A DNA stretch of 13,746 bases, taken from contig DDAL01000032.1 in assembly GCA_002332615.1 (NCBI GenBank), forward strand, positions 1 to 13,746. The letters run 5' to 3'. The notes beneath the pieces were generated by a model. That model was given only the letters and a program-made list of their open reading frames with translations. It ran no database searches and was not told the DNA's origin. Shown here one piece after another: positions 1 to 7,317 of the stretch (position 1 is the stretch's first letter; the number at the start of each line of letters is the position of its first letter). This DNA is from Sphingobacteriaceae bacterium UBA2059 (GTDB taxonomy: Bacteria > Bacteroidota > Bacteroidia > Sphingobacteriales > Sphingobacteriaceae). Both the position numbers and the translations under genes were made by a program.

Positions 1-46
1 TATATAAAAAAGCCCTCATGCAAACGCATGAGGGCTTTTTTATATA
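1..46 (-). terminator. Rho-independent terminator after purM, probably bidirectional
   Basis: Bases 1-21 and 26-46 form a perfect 21-bp inverted repeat around a 4-base loop (AAAC). The core is GCCCTCATGC paired with GCATGAGGGC, flanked by A and T runs on both sides. It begins 4 bases past the purM stop codon. Because A/T runs flank both arms, it could also terminate a plus-strand gene arriving from the left of the window. Confidence 0.9.
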
Positions 47-49
47 AAC

Positions 50-1228
50 TTAGTTGTATATGAACTCACCAAAAGGCGAACGTATGGTAACCTGCCTTGT
101 AGCATGCTCCTCAACATATCCTATTATCTGAGCATCGATGCCAAAGCTTTGTGCTATTTCAATAATAGATGGAGCTAGTGTTTTATCAATATAGAACTCC
201 AGGCGATGGCCCATGTTAAACACCTTGTACATTTCCTGCCAGCTGGTGTTCGATTCATTTTGAATGAGATGGAACAAGGGGGGCACCGGAAGCAGATTAT
301 CTTTAACTACATGGAGTTTATCAATAAAGTGAAGTACTTTCGTCTGCGCGCCTCCGCTGCAATGAACCATACCATGTATTTCACTTTTGTGCAGCCCGAG
401 TACTTTCTTAACTACCGGTGCATACGTGCGGGTGGGCGACAGTACAAGCTTTCCTGCAGTTGTTTGCCTGCCATCACCAAGGTCTATAGGATCGGTAAGC
501 TTTTTAGAACCCGCAAAGACCAAATCATCCGGCACTGAAGAGTCAAAGCTCTCGGCATACTTGGAGGCAATATACCTGCTAAATACATCATGGCGGGCCG
601 ATGTTAAACCATTGGACCCCATACCTCCGTTATACTCCGTTTCATAACTTGCCTGCCCGTAAGAGGCCAGGCCCACTATTACATCACCGGCTTTAATCCT
701 GTCGTTCGAAATCACATCGCTTCGCTTCATGCGGCAGGTAACGGTTGAATCAACAATAATGGTTCTTACCAGGTCGCCTACGTCTGCCGTTTCGCCGCCT
801 GTAGAGTAGATGCCGATGCCATGCTTTCGTAGTTCAGCAAGTATTTCCTCAGTGCCGTTAATAACAGCAGCGATTACTTCGCCGGGTATCAGGTTCTTAT
901 TGCGGCCAATAGTTGATGAAAGAAGTATGTTGTCGGTGGCGCCTACACACAGCAGATCATCCAGGTTCATAATAATGGCGTCCTGGGCAATGCCTTTCCA
1001 TACAGAGGCATCTCCAGTCTCTTTCCAGTAAACGTAAGCCAGGGAAGACTTTGTTCCGGCACCATCAGCATGCATAATATTGCACCACTCTGGGTCGCCG
1101 CCCAGGATATCGGGCACTATTTTACAAAATGCCTGAGGAAACAAACCTTTATCAATATGTTTGATTGCATTGTGTACATCTTCTTTGCCGGCAGAAACGC
1201 CGCGCTGATTGTATTTAAGATCTGCCAT
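50..1228 (-). CDS. purM: Phosphoribosylformylglycinamidine cyclo-ligase (AIR synthase, PurM)
   Basis: Cytoplasmic purine synthesis enzyme that closes FGAM to 5-aminoimidazole ribonucleotide using ATP, the step right after PurL. The 392-residue protein shows PurM-family motifs: HADGAGTK at residues 53-60, MNLDDLLCVGA at 87-97 and GGETADVGD at 144-152. It is longer than the roughly 345-residue enterobacterial enzyme, and the N-terminal NQRGVSAGKEDVHNAI segment fits the longer Bacteroidota form as I remember it. The ATG is supported by that conserved N-terminus and by a promoter ending only 7 bases upstream, which implies a very short or absent 5' leader. The gene lies downstream of glnN on the same strand, but a terminator and its own promoter separate the two. 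purL, the preceding pathway step, is nearby on the other strand. Confidence 0.95.
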   Translation of the reverse strand: MADLKYNQRGVSAGKEDVHNAIKHIDKGLFPQAFCKIVPDILGGDPEWCNIMHADGAGTKSSLAYVYWKETGDASVWKGIAQDAIIMNLDDLLCVGATDNILLSSTIGRNKNLIPGEVIAAVINGTEEILAELRKHGIGIYSTGGETADVGDLVRTIIVDSTVTCRMKRSDVISNDRIKAGDVIVGLASYGQASYETEYNGGMGSNGLTSARHDVFSRYIASKYAESFDSSVPDDLVFAGSKKLTDPIDLGDGRQTTAGKLVLSPTRTYAPVVKKVLGLHKSEIHGMVHCSGGAQTKVLHFIDKLHVVKDNLLPVPPLFHLIQNESNTSWQEMYKVFNMGHRLEFYIDKTLAPSIIEIAQSFGIDAQIIGYVEEHATRQVTIRSPFGEFIYN

Positions 1229-1235
1229 GGTTGGT

Positions 1236-1266
1236 CAAAGATAAGGGGGATGGTGGGATTGGCAAA
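1236..1266 (-). promoter_or_regulatory. Bacteroidota-type promoter of purM
   Basis: On the minus strand TTTG (1266-1263) is followed after exactly 19 bases by TATCTTTG (1243-1236). This is an exact match to the TTTG / TAnnTTTG consensus of the primary Bacteroidota sigma factor. Only 7 bases separate the -7 box from the purM ATG, so the transcript should start at or within a few bases of the start codon. The -33 box sits inside the T-tract of the glnN terminator. Confidence 0.75.
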
Positions 1267-1305
1267 ATATAAAACCTCCTGCATGTAGGTGCATACAGGA
1301 GGTTT
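1264..1305 (-). terminator. Rho-independent terminator after glnN
   Basis: Bases 1272-1281 (AAACCTCCTG) pair perfectly with 1296-1305 (CAGGAGGTTT). An inner ATG/CAT stem extends the hairpin after one mismatch. Reading on the minus strand, the hairpin is followed by a T-rich stretch (TTTTATATTTTG). It lies 11 bases past the glnN stop codon and just before the purM promoter. Confidence 0.85.
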
Positions 1306-1316
1306 AGGAAAACGGT

Positions 1317-3491
1317 CTATTTTATAAACAAGATTTCTCTAAGTTTAGGCAAAGGCCACTTACTGTCGGAAACAATTTGCTCAAGCTTATCTACATTGTA
1401 GCGTATAGGGGCAAGAAAAGCCTTAACCTTTTCATCATATGCGATGGCACGTTCACGTGCATCAGTAATTACGTTGGCTTTTTTGCGCTCATTGATCATC
1501 TCGGTTACACTTGTTTTTACGAAATTAAGGTGAAATGAAATTTTCTTAACGAGTTCAAGCTGAATAGAATAAGTTTCTTCATCTAAACCCAGTTCTTTAA
1601 GTCCTTTCACGTTTTCGATAAGCTCGTTCTGGTAACTAATGCAGGCAGGAATAATGTCGCTGTTTACAACTTCGCCCATAACCCTGGCTTCAATCTGAAG
1701 CTTTTTATAATAGTTTTCGAGCAAAATATCATGTCGGGCAAATGCTTCCCTCCGCGAAAATAAATGCGTGCTTTCAAAGAGTTCAAGCGTTTTTTCAGAG
1801 ATGAGTACGTCAAGCGCACGGGGGGTGGTTTTAATATTCGAAAGGCCTCTTTTTTCGGCTTCTTCGGCCCATTCGGCACTGTATCCGTTGCCTTCAAAGC
1901 GTATTGCCTTCGATTCTCTGATATAGCGTTTGATGACGGTCATCAGTGCCACATCTTTTTTATCGCCTTTGCGTATGAGCTTATCAACCTCGGTTTTAAA
2001 CTTATTAAGCTGGTGGGCAACCATCGTCATGAGTATGCACATCGGGCCGGCGGAATTGGCAGAAGACCCAACTGCTCTGAGTTCGAACTTATTGCCTGTA
2101 AAGGCAAAGGGCGATGTGCGGTTACGATCTGTATTATCAAGCAGTAAATGAGGTATTTTTGGAATATTGCTCCACAGGGCAGGCTCTTGCTTCATTTTAG
2201 AGGTTACACGGGACGTTTCAAGCTCGTCGAGCACCTCGGTAAGCTGACTTCCAAGGAACATGGAGATAATTGCCGGGGGAGCCTCATTGGCGCCCAGCCT
2301 ATGATCATTGCCTACTGAGGCAATGGAAGCGCGAAGCAGGTCGGCATGCTCATGAACAGCTTTGATGATATTCACAAAAAAAGTAAGGAACATCAGGTTG
2401 TTTTTAGGCGTTTTGCCCGGTGCGAGCAGGTTTTTGCCTGTGTTGGTTACGAGCGACCAGTTGTTATGTTTTCCGGATCCGTTTATTCCTGAGAAGGGTT
2501 TTTCGTGAAGTAGAACCTTAAGGTTATGTTTACGCGCCACCCGCTCCATCAAATCCATTAGCAGCACATTATGGTCAATGGCCAGATTTATTTCCTCATA
2601 CAAAGGCGCACATTCAAACTGCGAAGGCGCCACCTCGTTATGACGCGTTTTTAAGGGAATGCCTAATTTAATGGCCTCAATTTCAAGGTTTTGCATGAAA
2701 GCCATTACGCGATCGGATATAGAGCCGAAATAATGATCTTCCAGCTGCTGATTTTTTGCAGACATGTGACCGAATAATGCGCGACCGGTTACATACATAT
2801 CAGGCCGGGCATTAAACAAAGCGAGGTCCACCAGGAAATATTCCTGTTCAATACCCAGCGAGGAGTTAACCTTGTCTATGTTTTTGTCAAAATACTGCGC
2901 TACACCTACGGCAGCCTTGTCAATAATATTGATAGCCTTGAGCAGGGGAGCTTTATAATCAAGCGACTCGCCGGTATAAGATATAAATACGGTGGGGATG
3001 CACAAGGTCCTGTCGATTATAAATGCCGGCGAGGAGATGTCCCAGACGGTATAACCCCGCGCCTCAAAGGTAGAGCGTATGCCGCCGTTAGGAAAGCTTG
3101 ATGCATCCGGCTCCTGTTGGGCCAGCGAATCGCCCGAAAAGGTTTCAATGGCAAGACCATCCTTATCGGGCTCGAAAAATGAATCGTGCTTTTCGGCCGT
3201 ACTCCCTGTAAGAGGCTGAAACCAGTGGCAATAATGGGTAACGCCACGTTCCATAGACCACGCTTTCATGGCCGAAGCAACCTGCTGGGCAATACCACGG
3301 TCAATTTTACCGCCCTCATGGATGGATTGGTTCAAGCTGTCAAATGCTTCTTTGGATAAGTATTCCTTCATTTTACGCATATCAAATACGTTGACAGCAT
3401 ATAGATCGGAAAGCTTGGAAGACGGAAAGTCTACCTTTGGAACATTGTAGTTCAGAATAGTTACTAGGGCTTCAAAGCGGAGGCTGGACAT
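1317..3491 (-). CDS. glnN: Glutamine synthetase type III (GlnN)
   Basis: Makes glutamine from glutamate, ammonia and ATP in the cytoplasm and is the main ammonia-assimilating enzyme where present. The 724-residue length fits the type III family (about 700-730 residues), not type I or II (about 350-470). Motifs include GIEQEYFLVD (213-222) and KTRHNEVAPSQFE (281-293), which contain likely metal and glutamate ligands, LHEKPFSGINGSGKHNNWS (328-346), and a block at 457-479 beginning NRTSPFAFTGNK. The ATG at 3491-3489 follows a TATATTTG -7 box by 31 bases. A terminator follows the stop. The glutamine produced feeds purine synthesis, including the PurL step encoded on the other side of the divergent intergenic region. 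Confidence 0.95.
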   Translation of the reverse strand: MSSLRFEALVTILNYNVPKVDFPSSKLSDLYAVNVFDMRKMKEYLSKEAFDSLNQSIHEGGKIDRGIAQQVASAMKAWSMERGVTHYCHWFQPLTGSTAEKHDSFFEPDKDGLAIETFSGDSLAQQEPDASSFPNGGIRSTFEARGYTVWDISSPAFIIDRTLCIPTVFISYTGESLDYKAPLLKAINIIDKAAVGVAQYFDKNIDKVNSSLGIEQEYFLVDLALFNARPDMYVTGRALFGHMSAKNQQLEDHYFGSISDRVMAFMQNLEIEAIKLGIPLKTRHNEVAPSQFECAPLYEEINLAIDHNVLLMDLMERVARKHNLKVLLHEKPFSGINGSGKHNNWSLVTNTGKNLLAPGKTPKNNLMFLTFFVNIIKAVHEHADLLRASIASVGNDHRLGANEAPPAIISMFLGSQLTEVLDELETSRVTSKMKQEPALWSNIPKIPHLLLDNTDRNRTSPFAFTGNKFELRAVGSSANSAGPMCILMTMVAHQLNKFKTEVDKLIRKGDKKDVALMTVIKRYIRESKAIRFEGNGYSAEWAEEAEKRGLSNIKTTPRALDVLISEKTLELFESTHLFSRREAFARHDILLENYYKKLQIEARVMGEVVNSDIIPACISYQNELIENVKGLKELGLDEETYSIQLELVKKISFHLNFVKTSVTEMINERKKANVITDARERAIAYDEKVKAFLAPIRYNVDKLEQIVSDSKWPLPKLREILFIK

Positions 3492-3522
3492 AAATAGGGT
3501 CGTTTGTTTGTTTTCTGTACAG

Positions 3523-3530
3523 CAAATATA
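3523..3530 (-). promoter_or_regulatory. -7 element of the glnN promoter
   Basis: TATATTTG on the minus strand (3530-3523) exactly fits TAnnTTTG and lies 31 bases before the glnN ATG, giving a leader of roughly 25 bases. The -33 element is unclear: TTTC occurs 17 bases upstream and CTTG 22 bases upstream, and neither fits ideally. Weak -33 matches can mark activator-dependent promoters, but that is inference. Confidence 0.6.
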
Positions 3531-3563
3531 AAATAAGCTAGTATTTTGAAAGCAAGAATTTTA

Positions 3564-3600
3564 TTTTTTTAACTAAAAAAATAAAAACGTGTTAAAAAAA
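3564..3600. repeat. 10-bp perfect inverted repeat upstream of glnN
   Basis: TTTTTTTAAC (3564-3573) and GTTAAAAAAA (3591-3600) are perfect reverse complements separated by 17 bases, and lie 34 bases upstream of the glnN -7 box. The position suits an operator or activator site. The surrounding sequence is so AT-rich that chance cannot be excluded. Confidence 0.4.
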
Positions 3601-3741
3601 TGACTGGTATGGATTAAAAACATATGATTTTAGTTTTTAGTCATAAAAATGATATTAATAACGAGTTAAATGAGTGTTTTATCTAAAAAAACATGCTTTA
3701 TTTAGTAGGTATGGTAAATATATTCTTTTCTATATGATGAT

Positions 3742-3858
3742 ATGAGTGCTTGTGAGTGCTTTTGCGGTAATCTTAATTTAATATTGCCGGGCAAAGAGCA
3801 TGAGCGCTTAACCGGAAGATTGCGGTACGGGCAGCTACTCTGTTCGCCATGCTGCTGA
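3742..3858 (+). CDS. Possible cysteine-rich microprotein (38 residues), unrecognised
   Basis: An ATG at 3742 opens a 38-codon frame ending in TGA at 3856-3858. The product would have six cysteines, at 4, 6, 8, 34, 37 and 38: a CECFC cluster near the start and CSPCC at the very end. The middle is charged and basic (GKEHERLTGRLR). Paired cysteine clusters recall small metal-binding peptides, but I do not recognise a family. A 42-codon ORF lies opposite on the minus strand (3901-3773). No clear promoter or ribosome binding site is seen, and tandem repeats overlap the first codons. This may be a chance ORF or a remnant of an older gene. Confidence 0.2.
   Translation: MSACECFCGNLNLILPGKEHERLTGRLRYGQLLCSPCC
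3743..3761. repeat. Two tandem copies of a 10-bp unit
   Basis: TGAGTGCTT occurs at 3743-3751 and again at 3753-3761, in a 10-bp register that would put both copies on the same face of the helix. It lies at the boundary between AT-rich and GC-richer sequence in the glnN-purL intergenic region. Confidence 0.5.
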
Positions 3859-3863
3859 ACCGA

Positions 3864-3877
3864 GGCAGATATCTGCC
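3864..3877. repeat. 14-bp perfect dyad
   Basis: GGCAGATATCTGCC is a perfect palindrome with no spacer. It is a plausible dimeric-regulator site or a chance dyad, and lies about 230 bases upstream of the purL start. Confidence 0.4.
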
Positions 3878-3907
3878 CATGATGGCCCCCGCATGAAACA
3901 TGGACTC

Positions 3908-3940
3908 ATCACGGATACATCACGGATACATCACGGACTC
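3908..3940. repeat. Three tandem copies of an 11-bp unit
   Basis: ATCACGGATAC occurs at 3908-3918 and 3919-3929, followed by the variant ATCACGGACTC at 3930-3940. The preceding GGACTC (3902-3907) looks like a partial fourth copy. The unit is about one helical turn. Its role is unknown: it could be an iterated protein-binding site or a slippage-prone repeat. Confidence 0.65.
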
Positions 3941-4073
3941 ATGGTGCCTTTAGTACGTAGCCGGACAAATGAATTTCTATGTTTTTCAGGATATGAAAGG
4001 AGCCTTGATTAACTTATGGGGTGTTGAAAGTCTGCATATATTAAATAGGGCTTAGTATTGAAGCGTTTTTTTA

Positions 4074-4081
4074 TATTTTTG
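4074..4081 (+). promoter_or_regulatory. -7 element of the purL promoter
   Basis: TATTTTTG fits TAnnTTTG exactly and lies 24 bases before the TTG codon at 4106, giving a leader of roughly 15-20 bases. The -33 region is degenerate (TTAG, 18 bases upstream). Its position argues against an upstream in-frame TTG at 4058 as the start, because that codon would lie before the transcription start. Confidence 0.55.
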
Positions 4082-4105
4082 CGTGTCCTATCAAACGCTA
4101 ATGCT

Positions 4106-6328
4106 TTGGAAAATAATCAGCTTACTACCCTGGAAACTGCAAAAGATCTAGGCTTATTGCCAGAAGAATTTGAACGTATCAAAGAGATACTTGGCCGTAT
4201 TCCCAACTTTACCGAACTATCCATCTTTTCGGTTATGTGGAGCGAACACTGCTCTTATAAAAACTCTATTGTATGGTTAAAGACCCTTCCTAAAGACGGT
4301 CCTCATATGCTTGCCAAAGCAGGCGAGGAAAATGCAGGTATGGTTGATCTGGGCGATGGGATTGCCTGTGTATTTAAAATTGAATCTCATAACCATCCTT
4401 CGGCGCTTGAACCTTATCAAGGCGCAGCTACCGGAGTAGGAGGAATAAACCGCGATATATTTACCATGGGTGCGAGGCCCATTGCTCAGCTTAATTCTTT
4501 GCGCTTTGGCGATATTCATCTTGATAAAACAAAATGGCTTATTAAAGGAGTGGTTAAGGGTATAGGTAATTATGGAAATGCCTTTGGCATACCTACAGTT
4601 GGTGGAGAAGTGGCTTTTGATGAATGTTATAATGTAAACCCGCTGGTTAACGCCATGTCTGCCGGTATAGTGAAAGTGGGCGAAACTGTGTCGGCCACAT
4701 CTTATGGAGCAGGTAATCCTGTTTTTATAGTTGGCTCGGCGACCGGTAAAGACGGCATACATGGTGCCGCTTTCGCTTCTAAAGATATAACCGAAGATTC
4801 GGTGAACGACTTGCCTTCGGTGCAGGTTGGCGACCCTTTTCAGGAAAAGCTTTTGCTTGAGGCTTCGCTGGAGGTGATACAAACCGGCGCTCTTGTTGGT
4901 ATGCAGGATATGGGCGCCGCAGGTATTATTTGTTCCAATTCTGAAATGTCGGCAAAGGGAGAAAGCGGCATGCGCATTGATCTGGAAAAGGTGCCAATGC
5001 GCCAGGAAAATATGAAACCTTTCGAAATCCTTCTTTCCGAATCGCAGGAGCGAATGCTTATCGTAGTTGAAAAAGGCCGGGAGGCTGATGTGAAGAAAGT
5101 ATTTGATAAGTGGGATCTTAATTGTGTACAAATAGGTGAGGTGACTGATGATAAAATGCTGACTTACTACATGAATGGTGAGCTGGTGGCTCAGGTTCCG
5201 GCAGATGATCTGGTACTTGGAGGCGGAGCTCCGGTATACTACAGGGAGTATAGTGAGCCGGCTTATTTCAAAGAAAACCAGGCTTTCAGTATAGATTCTG
5301 TTCCTGAACCGGCTGATCTTAGAGAGGTGGCTCAGCATTTAATTTCGCATCCTAACATTGCTTCCAAACGCTGGGTTACCGAGCAGTACGACTCAATGGT
5401 GGGCACTGCTACCCTGACTACAAATAAGCCCAGCGATGCGGCTCTGACAAGTGTAAAGGGGACGCGCAAAGCGCTTGCTTTGACCATCGACTGTAACTCA
5501 AGATACGTATACGCCGACCCTCGTAAAGGAACCGCAATAGCCGTGGCTGAGGCTGCAAGAAATATTACCTGTGCCGGCGGCGAGCCTTCGGCAATAACCA
5601 ACTGCCTGAACTTTGGCAACCCTTATGTTCCTGAGGTGTACTGGCAGTTTGTAAGTGCCATTAAAGGCATGAGCGAAGCTTGTATTAAGTTTGCTACTCC
5701 GGTTACAGGGGGTAACGTGAGCTTTTATAATCAATCAAGCGACGAAGGCCCGGTTTTTCCGACTCCGGCAATAGGTATGCTGGGTGTAGTAGAAGATATC
5801 GATAATCACATGACGCTTGATTTTAAACAGGATGGCGATTTGATTTATCTGATTGGTGAAAGTGTTAATGATATTGCATCTTCACAATACCTTGCCTCTT
5901 TTCACGGGATAACCAGGTGTCCGGCGCCTTACTTTGATCTTGATAAAGAGTATGATATGCATCAGGTTATCAAGGTATTAATATCTGAAAAGCTTATTGA
6001 GTCTGCGCATGACGTAGCCGATGGCGGACTTTATATCACCCTGCTTGAAAGCGCTATGCCGCGTGCCTTAGGCTTTGATATTGTAAGCGACGATTCTGTT
6101 CGTAAAGATGCTTTCTTGTTTGGAGAAGCGCAGGGGAGGGTGGTTGTATCTGTTAAGCCGGAAAATGAAGGTGCTTTAGCGGAGCTTCTGGCAACGTCCA
6201 ATACCGAGTTCAGCATGCTGGGTACGGTTACCCGCGGCGGACTGATGATAGATGGCGAACTGTATTCAACATCCGCTCAATCAAAGCAGGTCTATGATAA
6301 TGTTTTACATACTATACTAGGAGAGTAA
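4106..6328 (+). CDS. purL: Phosphoribosylformylglycinamidine synthase, small-type PurL subunit
   Basis: ATP-dependent synthetase subunit that converts FGAR to FGAM using ammonia delivered from glutamine. From the TTG at 4106 the protein is 740 residues, like small PurL (about 740) and unlike the roughly 1,300-residue single-chain form. It should therefore need separate PurQ and PurS, which are not in this window. Motifs include WSEHCSYKNS (45-54), ESHNHPSALEP (93-103) and the glycine-rich block at 106-127 ending FTMGARPIA. Further on are MQDMGAAGI and VTGGNVSFYNQS. The frame is open up to a TTG at 4058, but those 16 extra residues (hydrophobic, MKRFFIFLRV) overlap the -7 box. LTTLETAKDLG next to the 4106 start fits the usual PurL N-terminus. 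There is no in-frame ATG near the start. Confidence 0.93.
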   Translation: MENNQLTTLETAKDLGLLPEEFERIKEILGRIPNFTELSIFSVMWSEHCSYKNSIVWLKTLPKDGPHMLAKAGEENAGMVDLGDGIACVFKIESHNHPSALEPYQGAATGVGGINRDIFTMGARPIAQLNSLRFGDIHLDKTKWLIKGVVKGIGNYGNAFGIPTVGGEVAFDECYNVNPLVNAMSAGIVKVGETVSATSYGAGNPVFIVGSATGKDGIHGAAFASKDITEDSVNDLPSVQVGDPFQEKLLLEASLEVIQTGALVGMQDMGAAGIICSNSEMSAKGESGMRIDLEKVPMRQENMKPFEILLSESQERMLIVVEKGREADVKKVFDKWDLNCVQIGEVTDDKMLTYYMNGELVAQVPADDLVLGGGAPVYYREYSEPAYFKENQAFSIDSVPEPADLREVAQHLISHPNIASKRWVTEQYDSMVGTATLTTNKPSDAALTSVKGTRKALALTIDCNSRYVYADPRKGTAIAVAEAARNITCAGGEPSAITNCLNFGNPYVPEVYWQFVSAIKGMSEACIKFATPVTGGNVSFYNQSSDEGPVFPTPAIGMLGVVEDIDNHMTLDFKQDGDLIYLIGESVNDIASSQYLASFHGITRCPAPYFDLDKEYDMHQVIKVLISEKLIESAHDVADGGLYITLLESAMPRALGFDIVSDDSVRKDAFLFGEAQGRVVVSVKPENEGALAELLATSNTEFSMLGTVTRGGLMIDGELYSTSAQSKQVYDNVLHTILGE

Positions 6329-6602
6329 ACGTGCCTATGGTTGAAGGCGTTCATTACATGGTACATAATGGTTCGTGTGATAAGCTTCTCGAAGCATGTT
6401 TATACACCGTTACCGACATTTGAAAGTGTAGCCAAAAATTACCGGTAGAGTGTCGCTCTTATAAGCCTGATTTGAAGCTGAGCGATCACTTTCGAATCGG
6501 CCTTTTTACCGTATCCTGATGCTGGTATACCTGTCAATGAACTGTTTGACTGTCTATTTGATCCAAAGGGTCTTCCGTTGATGTTTTATCCGGCTTGAGC
6601 AC

Positions 6603-7316
6603 ATGAGTGATATCTTTCGTTTCAAACAATTTAATGTAGATCAGGCAGGTTGCGGCATGAGGGTGAATACGGATGGCGTGCTGTTGGGCGCCTTGGCTTC
6701 GGCCGGCAGTGCCCGGAAGATACTGGATATAGGTACAGGTACCGGTGTTATTGCCCTCATGCTGGCTCAGCGCTTTGAACGCGCAGGGGTAAATGCTGTT
6801 GAAATTGATTCGCGGGCCGCTGCTGCGGCCCGCAAAAACTTTAGGCAATCGCCTTTCGCCAGCCGGCTGGACCTGTTTGAGGGATATTTTCAACAGCTAA
6901 GCGGCCAGCCGGGGCAGGCGGAGTACGATGTTATTGTAAGCAATCCTCCTTTTTTTATTGACTCCCTGCGAAATAAAGATATCAGACGAAGCGAAGCAAG
7001 GCATGCTACCACTTCTTTTTATGAAGATATGGCCTCGTTTGCGGCTTCTCATCTAAGCGGGAGCGGTACTCTGGTCCTTATTTTGCCTGAAGAAACAAAC
7101 CGGCTTATGATTAATTATGCAGCTCGTTCTGGTTTGTACCCTTTGTCTGTAGTATCGGTATCCTCTTTCGAAAGTTCAGAACCGCACCGGTATATAAGTA
7201 CTTTTTCATTTGAAAGGGTCGAACCTTTATTGAGCCGGTTTGTAATTTATAAGAGCCGGGGCGTTTATAGCACTCAGTACAGGAATGCTTTGGAAAACTT
7301 TTTGACTATTTTTTAG
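6603..7316 (+). CDS. trmN6: tRNA1(Val) A37 N6-methyltransferase family (TrmN6/YfiC-like)
   Basis: SAM-dependent methyltransferase of 237 residues, probably methylating N6 of adenine-37 in a tRNA. Family features in order: an N-terminal FRFKQFNVDQ and MRVNTDGVLLGA segment (residues 5-30), SAM-binding motif I DIGTGTG (42-48), the acidic motif II VEID (66-69), and the N6-adenine catalytic motif NPPFF (114-118, an NPPY variant). The exact tRNA substrate is inferred from resemblance to E. coli YfiC. It is first in a tight plus-strand cluster: the next ATG follows its TAG after one base. The 274 bases between purL and this gene hold no promoter or terminator I would call strong, so co-transcription with purL is possible. 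Confidence 0.88.
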   Translation: MSDIFRFKQFNVDQAGCGMRVNTDGVLLGALASAGSARKILDIGTGTGVIALMLAQRFERAGVNAVEIDSRAAAAARKNFRQSPFASRLDLFEGYFQQLSGQPGQAEYDVIVSNPPFFIDSLRNKDIRRSEARHATTSFYEDMASFAASHLSGSGTLVLILPEETNRLMINYAARSGLYPLSVVSVSSFESSEPHRYISTFSFERVEPLLSRFVIYKSRGVYSTQYRNALENFLTIF

Positions 7317-7317
7317 A

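Larger units (their letters stand above)
3492..4105. other. Divergent glnN-purL intergenic region (614 bp)
   Basis: The first 250 or so bases next to glnN are very AT-rich with many A and T runs and hold the glnN promoter. From about 3780 to 3960 the composition becomes GC-richer and the sequence contains two sets of short tandem repeats, a 14-bp perfect dyad and two small opposed ORFs. The last 40 or so bases hold the purL -7 box. No gene longer than about 45 codons and no RNA family that I recognise is present. Confidence 0.7.

Noticed and set aside
3895..3945. Hammerhead-ribozyme-like text on the minus strand (GTGATGAGTCC near GTTTC)
   Set aside because: The invariant CUGAUGA core is not present (G replaces C), the GAAA core is not in the right place or strand, and the similarity comes from the 11-bp repeats.
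4058..4105. N-terminal extension of PurL from TTG 4058
   Set aside because: It overlaps the likely -7 box and adds a hydrophobic stretch that is not part of the usual PurL N-terminus.
4277..5338. Minus-strand ORF of 353 residues
   Set aside because: It lies wholly antisense within purL, has no family motifs and is rich in His, Arg and Phe as expected from a shadow frame of a real gene.
6331..6423. 28-30 codon ORF just after purL
   Set aside because: It is short, has no recognisable motif and no support beyond being open. The 6329-6602 gap otherwise shows no strong promoter, terminator or RNA.
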